DNA of 64,000 bases from Stercorarius parasiticus (GCA_013396915.1 VWZL01000915.1:131798-195797); one strand, 5' to 3'. Positions 37,939-51,660 are shown, counted from the first letter of the stretch. The notes: generated by a model from the letters alone, not told the origin. Program-made: numbers and translations.

Positions 37939-38454
37939 TAGGGTTGTTGAATAAATAGCTTTCTGAGAATTATTCCTTTTGTTATATATTGCATCATCTG
38001 TAGGAATACCGATACAGTAATTTGAATATTACAGAAATACTGATTTGATAAAATATTCAGCTGGTCTCCTAATGCAGGTGAGGGATAAGACAGATACTCA
38101 GAAAATGAATCCAGGAAACACAACAAACTTAGTCACATTATAACAAACGTTATCCATTCCCTTAGAGTAATCAGGCTTATTAAAAACAAAGGCTAGTTAA
38201 TATTTTATATCTGCAAGCATCTTTTCCCACTAATGCCCTACAGCATTTTGCAAGCTACATGCTGACAATATCTTAAATGCAGTCCCTCCTCCTGTGAGCC
38301 CAGTTGCAAAGCTCTCAGCTGAGTCCCCAGCTGCCACGGCACACATCGGTGGCAGCCCTGGCAGTCCCTTCGCGAGGCACAAAATGAACCCATGAAATTT
38401 CATCTAAATTCTCACTCCTGTTAGCTCACATCCCTGTTAACTCAATAATTACAG

Positions 38455-38500
38455 CCTGGTCAAAAAAACCCCATTCCCACTGAAATGAATGGCAACCAGG
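38455..38500 (+). repeat. Possible fragment of the same repeat class
   Basis: attcccactgaaatgaatgg near 38473 resembles the 'actcccattgaagtcaatgg' centre. It is too short to be sure. Confidence 0.3.
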
Positions 38501-39096
38501 AAGACTGAATGTGCTGTTATCTGTATTAGGGTACGCATATCTCCTCAGCTAGGAAACCGTGCTTCAAAGCAATGGCTTAGACACCACTACGTGAGATAAA
38601 ATTTGGAGAAGAGCTGGAGACACACATTCAAGCTTTCCAGCTTTAGGGCTGCAAAGCCTGGAGTGTCAATGGAAGGGGATAGTGAGTGGGAAGAGGTGTA
38701 GGAAAGCAGCTCCATAGAGTCAGCATTTCTCATCAGAGGAACCCACCCATGTGCCAGGGACCAACACAACAACTCCCAGCATCTCTCTTGCTCAACCTGG
38801 CTCTGAATCCAGCTCCTGGAGAAACCCCGTGTCCAGATGGCGAGGACAGGACTCGGAGCGCGACCAGCAGCCGACAGAAGGTTTTGGAAATGAAGTACCG
38901 CTAGAGGACAGTGGAAGCTAAGAAATGCCTGGCTGAGCCCCTGGTGCTCGCAAACAGGCTGGGGGTCTGGAGACATTTCCTCCAGGAAATTCAGAGTCAG
39001 TAAATAACTGCCCACGCACGTTTCAGCGCATCGTGACTTCTGTGGGCAGCAGGTAGAATCCGAGTGGAGAAGATTCGGGGCGGGGGGGGGGGGGGG
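38501..39096. other. GC/CpG-enriched flank of the assembly gap
   Basis: CpG density rises towards the gap, for example around 38840-38880 (tcggagcgcgaccagcagcc) and 39012-39081. A 142-codon minus-strand frame at 38587-39015 lies here, but it shows no domain, is flanked by no good splice sites, and GC-rich DNA gives longer chance frames. The run of 15 G at 39082-39096 directly precedes the gap. Confidence 0.5.
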
Positions 39097-39125
39097 NNNN
39101 NNNNNNNNNNNNNNNNNNNNNNNNN
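39097..39125. other. Assembly gap (29 N)
   Basis: Twenty-nine undetermined bases follow a 15-base G run, which most likely stopped sequencing or assembly. The non-round length suggests an estimated or overlap-derived gap. The glycine- or proline-rich frames that read across it are artefacts. Confidence 0.99.
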
Positions 39126-42100
39126 GCTAAACGCTTTGGAGATACATCGAAATTCACTGCCAAGGACATGCTCCCCCCAGCCTATCAGCAGGCAGGAGTG
39201 GCAACCACTGCAGTCAGGATTTAAAGAGTCCGAGGGGCGGAACATGCTGAAATGTAATTGTTATGACTCAGAAAAAAAATAATCAGCTAGCAAGAGAGGT
39301 GACAGCTGTTTCTCTGATTCCATTTACATCTAATTTGTAGTGTTTACCTAATATCTTAGGTGCATTACCAAAGACAGCTAAGAATATGCTTGCATTTCAG
39401 CAACTAATAAGTAAAAGTAGGTTTAATTTTGTGTGAGTGACTAACTCTACCATTTCTTCCTAAACAGCAGGGATACTGACAGAAGAAAAAAAAAAAAAGG
39501 AAAATTAGAAAACTGAAATCTCTCTTCTGGATTGCAGACCATTCTGCACAAACTCACACTGGACCTATCTGTGTGAAGACCTTGCAAAGGCTCTGTAAAA
39601 GACTACAGAATCATAGCAGATGTGAAAGATGTCATAGATCTAAATACAAGCACATCAATTAACCACGATCATGAAGAAAGCGCTTATCTAGAAAAACACT
39701 TAAGATATTTAACTAGTCAGCATACGAGCGTGTTTAACCTTAGGTTCATCATATACACATCTGTAAGCAACATTCCTTGAGTGGTAATATGATACATCCC
39801 CTCTCCTTCAGGGTAGTTCCAACTTGAGACATCACATGGTTTTAGCCCAAGTTTTGTGCCATTTCTAATATTATTTCTAATTCTGCTCGGGTTTCTCCCA
39901 TTTATTTAGGACTAGCTTACTGCTTGCAAGGCAGAATAGGTGTAAAAATACATCACACCTGCCACAGCACCTTTCGCACCTAAGTGTCCTGGATCACTTT
40001 CCAACCATGGGAAGAGTCCCAGCATCACTATGAAATGGTTGCATTTAGATTTACAGCTGCAGTTGCCTGCTGTCCAGGGTGGGAATGACCTTTACAGCTC
40101 AGAAGCATTGCAGCGAGTGGCCTACAGCTCTATGAGGAGTCAGTGGCAGAGCTGGAGAGGGAGCACAGAGTCCTGTCTTTTGATGCTCTGCTCCACTCCC
40201 TGGTGGAGCTAAGTGCCATGATATCCATGTGGATAGCTCTTAAGAACATTTCTCCAGAGCTATTAATACGTTACTGGCAGTTTATGGATCAACCTTCCTG
40301 CTCTCCCCCTACTGTTCTCAGACATGGAACAAAATTAAAAAAAACTACCATGCCATTTTGCATTTCAATTAAGTACAATGGAACAGATTCCCAGTGGCTA
40401 GACTGGTATTTGCTGGTGTAGTCCTTTATGACCAAAAGCAGGGCAGATCCCAGTTTGCTACTGTGAAAAGTCCAGTGCCTACTCTGCATCCTACACTGCT
40501 GGGTACAGACCTTAGCCTAGAAATGCAGTTTTGCCTTGGAAAGAAACTGGCAGCTTTTTACACTTTCTCCCAACCTTGCTCACCCTCATGTGAAATAATA
40601 GTAAAGACCTGAAGCGACAGAATACTATGCCCATTTCTGTGTTTTTGGCAAAGCAGTTTACTATTGGCTTTTGCATACACAGTAGTTTGATGTTTACTGC
40701 AGGTTGGCAGCCCAGGAGTATCATTTTTAACATTCTCTAATTACAATGCTGCTGTCAATGAGCTAATGCCCATAGGGGAGCGGGGGAGAGTCCGTGCCCC
40801 AGGAACGGCTCCCTGTCTGTGTGGAGTTAAAGCATTATAAGATGTACAGAGAAATACGACCTCCCTTGATGACTGCAGATTAAAACATGGTCTCTACTAA
40901 AATTCACATCCTGCAGTTCTCAGTTCTGTTAATGGTGAAGATCGGACTAAATGTATGAACACAAAGTAAACCAAAGGGAGGACAAATGGACTGTTTTTTG
41001 TTTTAAAAAAATTGCTTACAGAGCAGGAGGACAGAGCCATGATCTCTTGAAAAACATACCTGCCAGATGTACGATGTACAAAAGAAATAGCAATCGGGCT
41101 GGTTTTCATACTGAATATAGCATACAAGGGATGAATCGAGAGAAGTAATCCAGCCCTCTGCAGTCAGACCAGGCACTGCCATTGTTTGGAACCTCTTCTC
41201 TACGATAGCACAGAAAGATCCGGGTACCTGTTTAGTTTTGCTGTAGCATCACGTCAGAAATACCCTTGGAAAGGGCATCATGAGGAGGAGGAGTTGTATA
41301 TTTTCTCTGCAGAAAGGACTGGATTTTGAGTACTCTTTGAGGACCTATACCCACTGCAGGGTCATAAAAACATCATTTCTTTATGCTGATAAAAAAACCC
41401 TTCTACTTAAAGCAATGGAAGAAGCGGAATACACATTGTTCAGTGCCTTCAGTTCCTCAGAGTTGGGTATGTTGATCTGAGAAATCTAAACTTAAGGGAA
41501 ACATCTGAAATTTTCACACTGTAGTCATGAAACGTACGTTCAAGGGATTATTTCAAGTGCCTCCCCAAATTAAGGAATGCCTCTGTCTCTCTGTTAAGGC
41601 CTCTCCTCTCAGTTCACTCCAGAAGCAGGGGTTGCCTGTGAAATAATCAGCAGTAGTGACTTTATGACTAAGGGAGAATAAAGCTCTGAAAAAAACCAGA
41701 AAAGAATGGAAGGAGAAAGAAATGCAATCTAAGTTCATTTTAACTTCAGTATATTATTATTAGTTAAAATTCCCAAGGCAACCTCTATTTCCACCTATAT
41801 GTAATAGTTTCCAATTTCAGTAGGTCTAGCAAGGACCGTGAAACCTCAAATGAGGACCAAGAAGCCTGGCTGTATGTATCACGTTGCAGCAGACCCTTAA
41901 TACTTCCATTTCTGTGACCTTTCCGGCATGCGTATATATGGGTATTATCCACCAGGGAGAACTGAATAATGATCCTCCCCCCACCACATTTTTTTTCCTT
42001 GCAAAATCATTTCTCAGCAAATCCAGATGGTGCAAAGGAGCCTGATGAGAAGAACGACCTGGTTTTGAGTGTGGATGTCAGAGGACATATCCTGCATGTC

Positions 42101-45100
42101 TGTGAAACAGCAAATGAAGCAGATGTTTGCCATTATTGCCCACAATTGAAATCCCAGCGTTTCTTCCTCACTAACCACACGCTGCAAGCGGCAATCATGC
42201 ATCACCTTCTCCTCTTCTAATGGATACTCAGGCACATAATAAGTTGAATTTCATCTTGCTGATGAATCTTGTTTTAGTTGTTTGGCATGACAGGGCATTT
42301 CTTTGTTAAAAAGTGAATGGCGACATCTGGCTTTGGCAGGGTGACTAAAATGAGCTGCGTTTGGCCAGTGTCTCTCCTGTTTCACCTTAATTTGCTGACA
42401 CTAGATCCAGCAACGCTTGCAGACTCAGAACAGGAAAGCAGACTGCAGAAGTCGCCCTTTACACCTGCCCTATTTTGCCTTAGACAACTTTATCTCCCGT
42501 GGTGTAAAATGCCTCCGGTATTCCTTATGTCACTTGAATGGCGCCAATGCTGTATCACCCATTAAGCAAAGGCACTAAACCTGTAAGCACATGGAAGATA
42601 TTCCCATTACTTCTGCTGGCTCCACTGATGACAGCATTACTGTTAGCCAAACAAGCACTGAGTTCAGCTTGCTCTTGACCATTTGTCCCAGCTCTGCACT
42701 TAACGCGGAGAGGCATGAGACCGTTCTGACACGGTTTGCAGGACTGGTGTAAGTTACTGCACAAGCTAAACGATTGAGAACCAGACCTGTAATCTAGGGT
42801 CACTGGTGGCAGGCTGCTGCTGTTTCATCCCCCTTGTAATAGCTTTCTTCCTTCACGATGAGTTATTGCACTCCTATTTTTGGCTGTGCTTCATTTGGAA
42901 AGTTGGCACAGAAATATTGTTTGGCAGACACGGATCTGCCCTGGCAATCTACTGTTTTGGGGGTTGTTTGCTTTTAACTAATTCATTATATTGCTGTACT
43001 GCAACGTATATCACTTGTTTTCCCCTCCAGCACAGAGTGTTTATTAGACAACTACTCTCAGGAAACTTCCCCAAGACAAAAACTTAACCCTCAGCCTCCT
43101 CAGAAAGGTTGGCAGTCCTTATTACCGAGCACTAGAATACAAAGGCAGCTCAAGTACATTAACGCATACAGTTATTAATAATAATATTTTGCCTTGTTAT
43201 TAGTGAAAACTTACATCTACATCAGTGCCTTCACCTGGATTCATCCCTGAAGTAACAGGAGCTCATTACAGAGAGATTTGTCAGATTAAGCCTGGGTTTT
43301 GCTGGCTTCTCTCTCTCTTAATTCGCTAATGCGACTGTTCTCCATGACCCTAATATATGACAGTTATTTTAATGCTGGTAACTACCCTTCCAACTGGAGA
43401 AGGTAATGAATGCCAAAGACATTTAAAGATATCAGGAGTCAGCCCTAATTCTGGAGGCAGGAAGCAGTTCGTGTTCCTTAAAAGCCAATTCCAGCAATTT
43501 CCTTTTGGTGCCCCATTCATCAGAGAGATTTGGTGGAGTGCCCTTGGCGTTGCCCTTTTCCACAATGGGTTACTGCAGATACTACTTACTGATCTCGAAA
43601 CAACCCTGAAGCTTCTGTCAGTTCAGCTGCAGGTTGAGGGCAAAATACTCTTCAGAAATACTGGAAAAGCTTTAGAATTTCAATCTCTGTCATAGAGATT
43701 GCACTAAGTACACTATTGTGTTCGCAAGTGTAGTCTAACTGCAAGGAATTTATTACAGCAAGTGGTTGGTGATTTAGAAAGACATGGTAATACTATACTT
43801 AAAATAACATAGGCCAAAGTCCACCCCACAGTGGAGTACTTGTCTTATAGAAGAGTTCCTATAGAGAAAGAGAAAGCAATGGAAAGTAGCGTTTGAGGCC
43901 CTCTCCTGTACCCAGGTGCAGGGTCTGGTGGCACCAGGGTGAGCTCCATCCTCCCGCACTTTCAGGGCAAGCTGCTCTTGAGCACCCTGGAGAATCACTG
44001 CTGTGGTGGGAGCCAGACACTGGAGTTCCTGACCCTACTAGATACCAAGTTTCCAGGCCACCTGTCTACTCAACAAAGAAAATTGTTCCGTGAAGCAAAC
44101 TGGCTGCTGGTGTGAGACAGGTGCAGTGGGCTCACATCATCTCTGCTCCCTGCTGCAAAACAGCCAAACGCAACGGCAGAGACACTGCACAACAGAACAT
44201 CACGGAGATCACTGATCTATCAGCTTTGTGCCCATCACAGTAAGTAATTCACTAAAGAACATTCTAGACCAGAAGTTATAAGTTTATAAAAGAGAAAAAA
44301 CCCACCCTTTTTCTCTTGCATTTCTCCTGTTGCAGCATGGCCGCAGTTCCCTATGAGGCTTTGTGGGTTCTGCTGCAGCTTGGACCAATGCTGGTGGGAA
44401 GTTAACTTTCAGAAGTAAAGAGCTGACACATCACCACAGCTTTTGATACCCACATTACAGTCTAAACCCAGGCAGTGTGCTCATCGTTAACTTTGTTGTC
44501 ATTTTGCATATCAAATTCTCCTGTGAGTCACCCAGAGGAGCATAGATCAGCAGAGAAAGATGAAGAATAGAAACACTGCTCATAACTCCCCCAAATCTTA
44601 CACTTTGCCTCAGTTTTAAAAACATGCCTTGTGACACCTGCTAATAAAGCGCTGCACAGGAAAGCATAGCTTTAATCTTCGTATTGGAATCTGGATTTGT
44701 AGGAGTTTTGAGTAAATCTGTTTAGATGGTTGAGAAAAGCCTAGTGCTAACCAGCTGGGTTTACACTGGTGCCTTGCCATTTGTTGACATCAGCAGTCCT
44801 TGAAATGTTCCCAACAAAGCATAGTTTTTTTATTTTTCACACCTGGGTAATTAAAACAGGTATGCATTGAACATTGGGACCCATTTTTAAAAGACATCAT
44901 TTTCTCATCCCATAAATGTAATTTGCCATCAAATTAAGTATTTCCACACCCCATTTCTCCAGCACTTTAGCATTTTAATTTGAAATACAGTTGATAGAAA
45001 TTACTATTTTCAAGCAGCAGTCAGGTTTGGATGCAATTCTGAACTAAGTACTTGCCTTTTTCTTATGTACCTCAGTAGTTTATTGCCTTGTTGTGCAGCA

Positions 45101-48100
45101 AAGACAGTGAGAAATGGAAGGAAAAGCAATAAGAAGGGGAAAGGTACCTCATAAAATGGAGAGAGAGGGCAGGAAGATATGATTTGTTTTACAAGAGAGT
45201 TACCACTATAAGCCTTTCTTAGTAGAAATTCCTGTTGTATGGAACTTGATTTTCAGTGCAGCATTTTGGAAGTAAGCTTGGCCAATTCAGAAGAAATAAG
45301 ACATGATCCCTACAGCGAAATCATCACCTTAAAAAAAATATCCTAACTTAGAGTTTTGCAAGGCTTGGATACCTTGGCTTCATTCACAGCTTCCAGCTGA
45401 GACCCAAACAGACAATATACCAGTATCACACAAGAAATCATTTTCTTACAGTATTCCAAGCAACATACACAATGTTGTTTATTTTATTCAGATAAATTGT
45501 CCTGGAGACCAAAGTAAGTGGTTTAGGTGAAAAGGGCTACCAAGACTGGGTTTGAAGAACTGAGTTTCCTCCCGGGAGTGCAGCATACAGAAGCACTGTA
45601 CATGATGTTATAGTGACTCTCCTCCGATGATCAAATGACAAGATGCAGCTAAAATTCAAAAACTGAGTTTCTCTGCGTTAGTGGACTGTAGTCTAACTAT
45701 AACTGCAGCTTAACGCATTTTTTTTTTAAAGCGCTAATTTCATTAGATTTATTTATTTATAGTTGTAGTGGAGTGGTAACAAGTTACTCTGTAAGTCATG
45801 GATCACTGGCGTAATAGGAACCATTAGCTGTCACATCAGTGCAGATGAAGTGAGCTTTGACCTGTGAATTACTGTCACAATAAACTCAACTCCTGCAGAT
45901 ACCAATGGTATTCTTGTGGATAGAGTGAATGTTAATGTGAAGTAAGTACTTTAGTGAGGAACCTGAGAAATTAAAAAGAGTCTATTCTGCTCCCAATCTT
46001 TGGTCTTACTTTAGAGCTGTACTTCTAATAAAACTATTTGAATATGCAGAAAGTCGTGAGCTGCCCAACAAGGAGAACTAGGGAATAACAGCAAAGGGAA
46101 GGATAATTCCTTGCTTGACAGATGATTTACTGCCAAATATATATTCAGGCAAAGAACAACAAAGAAGCATGAATGCAAACTACATTTTTGTCACTAGCAA
46201 AGACACCCAGAAAACAAAAAGGGATAAAAGAAAATGTAAAGAATAATTGGAGATAATGATGGTAATTTGTTTCCCTATTCTGAGATAATTGATCCACACT
46301 GAAGACGTAATTATAGTACATTAAAGAGATTAAATATAAAGTCTGAGGCACAGAGTGAAGACAAGCATGCGCCGAGATACTGGAATTATGACATTTTGGG
46401 AGTCATAATATTTTGATGTTGGCCTTTCAAAATTCAGGGACAATGGCAATACAGCAAGCATCATTTCAGTTGTCAAATGTCTGCTGTTTCTTTCCCTTTT
46501 CTTGTTTCTTCGGGCTGCAGTCTCTGACAGAGTGCCTGCTGCCAGCAAGAAGCAAGTTAAATGATGTGACAGTCCATTTGGTTAGGGATGACAATTCTGC
46601 TGCTCAGGTTGTCTTCTTTTGATTGCTAATCACACTTCAGAAACGGCGATTCATTTACTCAAGGGGCTTCTAAACCTTCAAGTCTTTGCTTGTTTGTTTC
46701 CAGACCTCTTTCTTCCCTCTAGGTGATTTTGTGCCTTACCCCTTATTGATGCAATACCCGCGGTGATGTAGAGTTTTGAGCCATTAATGTTCCACCTGTC
46801 ACATAGGGCAGTATGTGACACTCAGGGCTGGGCTATAGCAGCAGCCAGCAGACTTCAGCCTTAATTATCCTCTTCTATTATCAGCCTTGGAAGAGCTCCT
46901 GAAACAGGGAAGCCCCCCATCCTGTCTAGTACGGCTCTGGATATTCATTGTTAATGCATTGCAGATATGTGCAATGACAACAGCTTTTAACTATTTATAA
47001 TATACATTTCTGTGCTGTCAGTCAACCAGTTCCTTAGGAAGGATAAAAGGAATGACTCAAATATAGAAATTCAAATCCCAGGGAGGAAGGAAGACTCCAG
47101 TGAATTCAGTACTGTTTGCTATTACTTCTATTATTCTGTGTTAATATACTTTTTCTGTGTAAGGCATCCTTTGTTTACTTTATCGAATAATGGATATAGA
47201 ATGCTAATTACAGAACATACCTAGGTTTAGGCTTATTTCGGTTTGTTAATTTGGTATCTTTTCTGGGGTGGTATCTATATGATATCCTGATTGATTTGCA
47301 AGTTCCTTATCACGTATCTATAAACTAGTCCTTAAATATGTCAAAGAGTAAGTTATTCCTTTTCTGAGCCTGCACTTTTCTGACCAACATATCTCAAAAG
47401 GAGGGTGTAGGCTGAAAAGGATAAAACACAACTGCGCAGGAAACGAGAGAAAAATCTGGTAGGTCTACTACAACCCACACTGACAGACTTGGATTACGCT
47501 AAGCATTTCAGGAGAGATCAAAAGTATTAAAACACAAATAAACCACAAAAAGATTTAAATGCATTCAACCTATAGCCAACACCAACAAGTGCAAGGAAAA
47601 GCTTTGGGCGCTAATCCAAGTGTTGCAGGAAAAGCTACCAAACAGATAAACCAACCTTAAATTTCTGGGAGTGCAGCTACCTCCTACCTGCCAAGTGGAT
47701 AACTTGTTCCATGAACTAATTGGTCTTGCTAGAGCTTTGAGCAGTTGCTTTGCCCATCACCTTAAAAGCAACTTTCATTTCATTTCATCAGCTGGCGTAT
47801 GCACCAAGTGTGCCCTTTGAAGTTGTTAATCTGGACTCCAATTTCTTCTGTTACTGCCTTTGGAGAGAGCTATAAGGAAGGAGCAAGGAAAGAAGTTTTA
47901 ACTCCTTTGCAATTCTGTACTTGGGGCATCTGCAGCGTACCTGGTTTCCCCAGGCTTCGCTCACGCTCTGCTTCTGACACTCCCTCAAGACCTCAGGGAG
48001 TGGAGACTACCAACACACTGTGGGCTTCAGCCTAGTCAAAGCCTGCTCAGAAAAGCCTTCCTACTGCAGAAGGACTGGAAATGGAGGCAAAGCCAACTGA

Positions 48101-49178
48101 TACATAAATATGCAGCTTCATGCTTAAGTTTATTTTCAGGAAGCTGTTACCATCCTGATGAAACCCAGAAGCTTTCAAGAGATGAAAGGACACTGGTACT
48201 AATGAGAACAGACAAATAAGTAATAAAAACATAGCTGAAAAAGAAGCTGAAAATTTGCTAGAGGAGACAAGAGAAACAACTAAATTAAACCCCAGATCTG
48301 CTGTTATATTTCCTACCAGAATCAGTACAATAATAACCCTTTAGGATTAATTTTGCCTCCATAGAGACAATTAGGTTGCAGTTGTTAGTGCAACAGCTCT
48401 TTCAAGTATTTCCCTCATCCCTCGTCTCACTCAACATAGAGGTGGCCGAAACTCACTATTAATCTCCCCCAAATTCTCTTTTTTTTATCTGAGAGTTCCC
48501 TAAAAACTACTGAAAAGTCACTATGCTATAAACATCAATTTGTTAAAAACAAAGGTTTAGTCCATCACTCGAGAAAGTGAAAATGTTGCACTTAAGGGAG
48601 TAAAAAACAGTACTGAAATAGATTAATGGAAGAAAGTAATGAAGGCAAGAAACAGCCCAGAACAAAAGGCCAAATGCTTCATACTAGACAGGAGGAGAGC
48701 GGAAACTGCAAGGTCATATATAATCTGGTCAGTTGAAAACTGTAAGCAGATGCATAAATGAAAGTTAACAGTATCTTAAAAAGTGGCTGCCAAAACTGTA
48801 AAAAAAGTTTATTCATGAGCAATGCAATTCATGAAATCCATTTTCCAGTGGCTTTGTATTCTGTGTCCCCTCCTCTACCTCCATGGTTCCCCAAGTCCCT
48901 GCCCATAGCCACCATAGGCAGCTGGCCAGCGTGATGACCCCTGGGTGCTCCCACTGACTGGGTGCTCCGCTCTGCCATGGGCGGCTGGTGTCTTCTGACC
49001 CTGGGCAGTTATCTGCTCCTCTCTCCACATGCTGGCCTCTGCAGAAGCTCTTATCATGCCTCATACCTCGCTGTCAAATTGCTTTGGGTGTAAACAACTG
49101 TTATTTTAATTACTAAATTCTTTTTTCTTTTTAAAAATTGCATCTACATGTATGTTTTAAACTTCATTTGATATTTAG
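39126..49178. other. Unique noncoding DNA, 10 kb with little structure
   Basis: No gene is recognised. An A run lies at 39486-39498. A block at 39601-39660 (acagaatcatag, then gatgtcatagatct) loosely resembles the inverted 3' end of CR1 but is too degraded to call. Spliced-exon-like signals near 45452-45941 and 46521-46607 are treated as findings. Other small items: an 8-base-arm hairpin attatgac/gtcataat near 46387-46410, and a GC-richer island at about 48840-49070. The frames of 60-112 codons show no recognisable domains. Confidence 0.55.
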
Positions 49179-49286
49179 TCTTGTAAACTCTCTAGGACAG
49201 GGGCTGCCTTTTAGTGCCTCAAATGATGGGTGACAACCTGAGCTCTGCGTCACCATATTATAAACATTAAATCATACTAATAATGG
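49179..49286 (+). repeat. SINE tail (sauropsid MIR-type)
   Basis: cttgtaaactctctaggaca at 49180-49199 followed by ggggctgccttttag matches 'attgtaagctcttcggggcaggggctgtctttta'. The distal part (gagctctgcgtcaccatattataaacattaaat) fits the end that usually precedes 'aatacaaataataa'. No core is visible upstream, so this is a 5'-truncated remnant. Confidence 0.65.
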
Positions 49287-51648
49287 AAAAACATCAAGTT
49301 CATGCCTAGACAGTCTTCAGCTTTGTTTCTAGAAATGCACTTCTAAGCTCAAGAACCAAAGGGAAAGAAGAAGACAGGGAGGTTTCCTCCACCTTTTCTC
49401 CTTTCCTTGCTCCTGAAGCTGCAGGTACTGATGGTGAAGCTGCTGATGAGAACTCCATGAGCACAAATAACATTGTTTAAATCCTCAGCAATGACAAGAA
49501 GCAATTTGGCACTGGGGGGAAGAACAATGAACGTTTGGATTTTGCTGACTTTTACAATGCTGCATTTATTGAACTTTTTTTCCCCCTTATTGACTACAGA
49601 GAAGAAAGAAGAATGACTTGTCATTGTACTCCATTGATGAACAGAGACACAAACTAGCTTTTCTTGTCAATAAGAAAATATCGTACCATTTCTTTTGGAG
49701 AGATCTCTGGCCCTTTGATTTTTATTTTTTAGGGAGAGATAAAACTCTCTGTACGTTATGTAAGTAGTGAAATGGCTTCTTTGAAATTCCGGAGACGATA
49801 AAGCTCCTTTGACAATAGGCACGCATTGCACCTCTTTTCACCTCTCTGCTAACAGAGCTTATTCTTCTTAACTGGCTGAGAGCTGTAGAAAGATCTGTTT
49901 TAATTTTGCCGATATCATTTACCATTGCTGTTCTGCCAATCTTGACAATATCCATGCCTATCAATTATGTGAAGAAAGATGCCATACAAGTTCAAGCAGA
50001 AGTGCCCAAAGTATTTTTCTTTGTATGGATGCAATCTCAGACACAGGAGACAAAAAGGGAATCACACGCTGGCAGACGTCACTGTTACCTGTTTTCAAAT
50101 GCAAGAACAAAAATTATAGCAAATAGCACGTGCAATACTTCATCAAGAAACAAGCAGGTCCTTCTGTCAGTGATCTTAAGGAGCTTATGGCAGACAAACG
50201 TGGGGTGCTTATCTCTCTCCCATTTTTACAATTTCAACAATACTGCACCATGTCTTCCGCAGCATGACATGGTGAGGCAGAACATTTCACAGACCAAACT
50301 GAGGCCAGTGGGTGCCCCCAAAAGGGCACATGGATTTAGCACAGGTACTGTAGCACTTCAACCTCTGCCTTGCCTTTAAAACATTTAAGGGTTTTCTAAC
50401 TAATAAACCAGTAAACAACAGCTTCCATTTTGCCAGACCTGCCTCCATCTCATATGGCCTGAGCTTTTTGATCTAAGCATCCTAGGGACCCACAAATCAG
50501 GCTTTGCCTTGTCTTACAATTAAAGTCACTGGCTCTTAGCCGCACTCTCCTTTCTATAGATACTTGTTTAAACCAGTCTTAAAATCTGTAAGGGATATTT
50601 GATCTAAAATCTTTGACTTTCAGTATGTTGTTTCATAATAAGAGGAAAAACACATCAGAAAGATGCATCTTTGGAGGATGAAATCTTCAACCCTTTAAAA
50701 CCCCCAAAATTTATCTCCCGTTATTGTACGCTGCTTTCCTACTCTCTCTCTAGTCTCCTACACCATCCAGCAAGCACAGATGCTCACTATCATTTCCTAA
50801 TTAAAGCCCTGGGGTGGGAAAACAGTTACTGTGGTATTATAAACCACCCTGAAAAGCATTTAAATACGTGTTTAAACTTTAGCATGCATTCAAGAACCCT
50901 TCTTAACAGGGATGCTTCCTTGAAATGGAGTGCTGAGCTACAGCCGCTTCCGTGTCTCTTCAGCACATTTAAAAGGAGCTAATAAGAGAAGATGGTTATT
51001 GACGGTGGTGACAGAAGTGGATAACCCTCTTGTTAAAACCATGCTGCACAGAGAGGGGTTGTTGATATGTCCCAGCTTGCAAAAACACATAACAATATTG
51101 CCTACTTCGTTAACATCAAGGGCTGTCTCATCTCTAGAAAGAATCTCCTCCACCTGTTTTGTTTATCTAAAGCCCGAATTAGTACCCTGTTCTTCTACTC
51201 AAAAGCAATCCTGCAGAATGCAATGAAATCTGCTGCTGAACTGGTACACAGAATACTTCTCACAAAAAATTAAAACTTGCCTGATTGTTCTGTGTATCTG
51301 CAAGTAGGTCACTAATTAATCTAAAAATATTTATTCTCAGGTCAGGTCCGTATTACTCTCTGCTTTGTGATAAATGCAAGTTCATATCCAAAGACAATGT
51401 TTACATTCATCACATGAGCTAAGCTTGTCTGCAGTAATTAATTCAAATGTTGCCCATTATTACTCCAAATAATAAAATATTTTTTCTTTATCATTAGCTA
51501 GCTAGGTCAGTGAACACAAGGGCAATGTCTATCTTAAAATTCCCAGGAAAGCAGAGATTAGTTCCAACGCTTATAAAACCCTAAATCACTGTCAGCTCCA
51601 TTACAGATTCCCAGATGTAAAGAAAGAAGGAAAAGTCATACTAGATGA

Positions 51649-51660
51649 ACACACACACAC
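51649..51660 (+). repeat. (AC)6 microsatellite
   Basis: Six copies of ac, followed within 15 bases by a pyrimidine tract. Confidence 0.9.

Noticed and set aside
38587..39015. 142-codon minus-strand frame
   Set aside because: It lies in GC-richer DNA where stops are rarer. No recognisable domain, and no convincing splice sites or start context.
39061..39245. Glycine-rich (+) and proline-rich (-) frames across the gap
   Set aside because: Produced by the G homopolymer and by undetermined bases; artefacts of the gap.
39601..39660. CR1-like inverted 3' end (acagaatcatag ... gtcatagatct)
   Set aside because: Only about 12 contiguous bases match. The rest diverges too far to separate from chance.
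49906..50379. Longest open frame, 157 codons
   Set aside because: It starts at TTG (ATG only at 49954) and has no domain or signal. With roughly 5% stop codons, a few frames this long are expected by chance over six frames of 64 kb.
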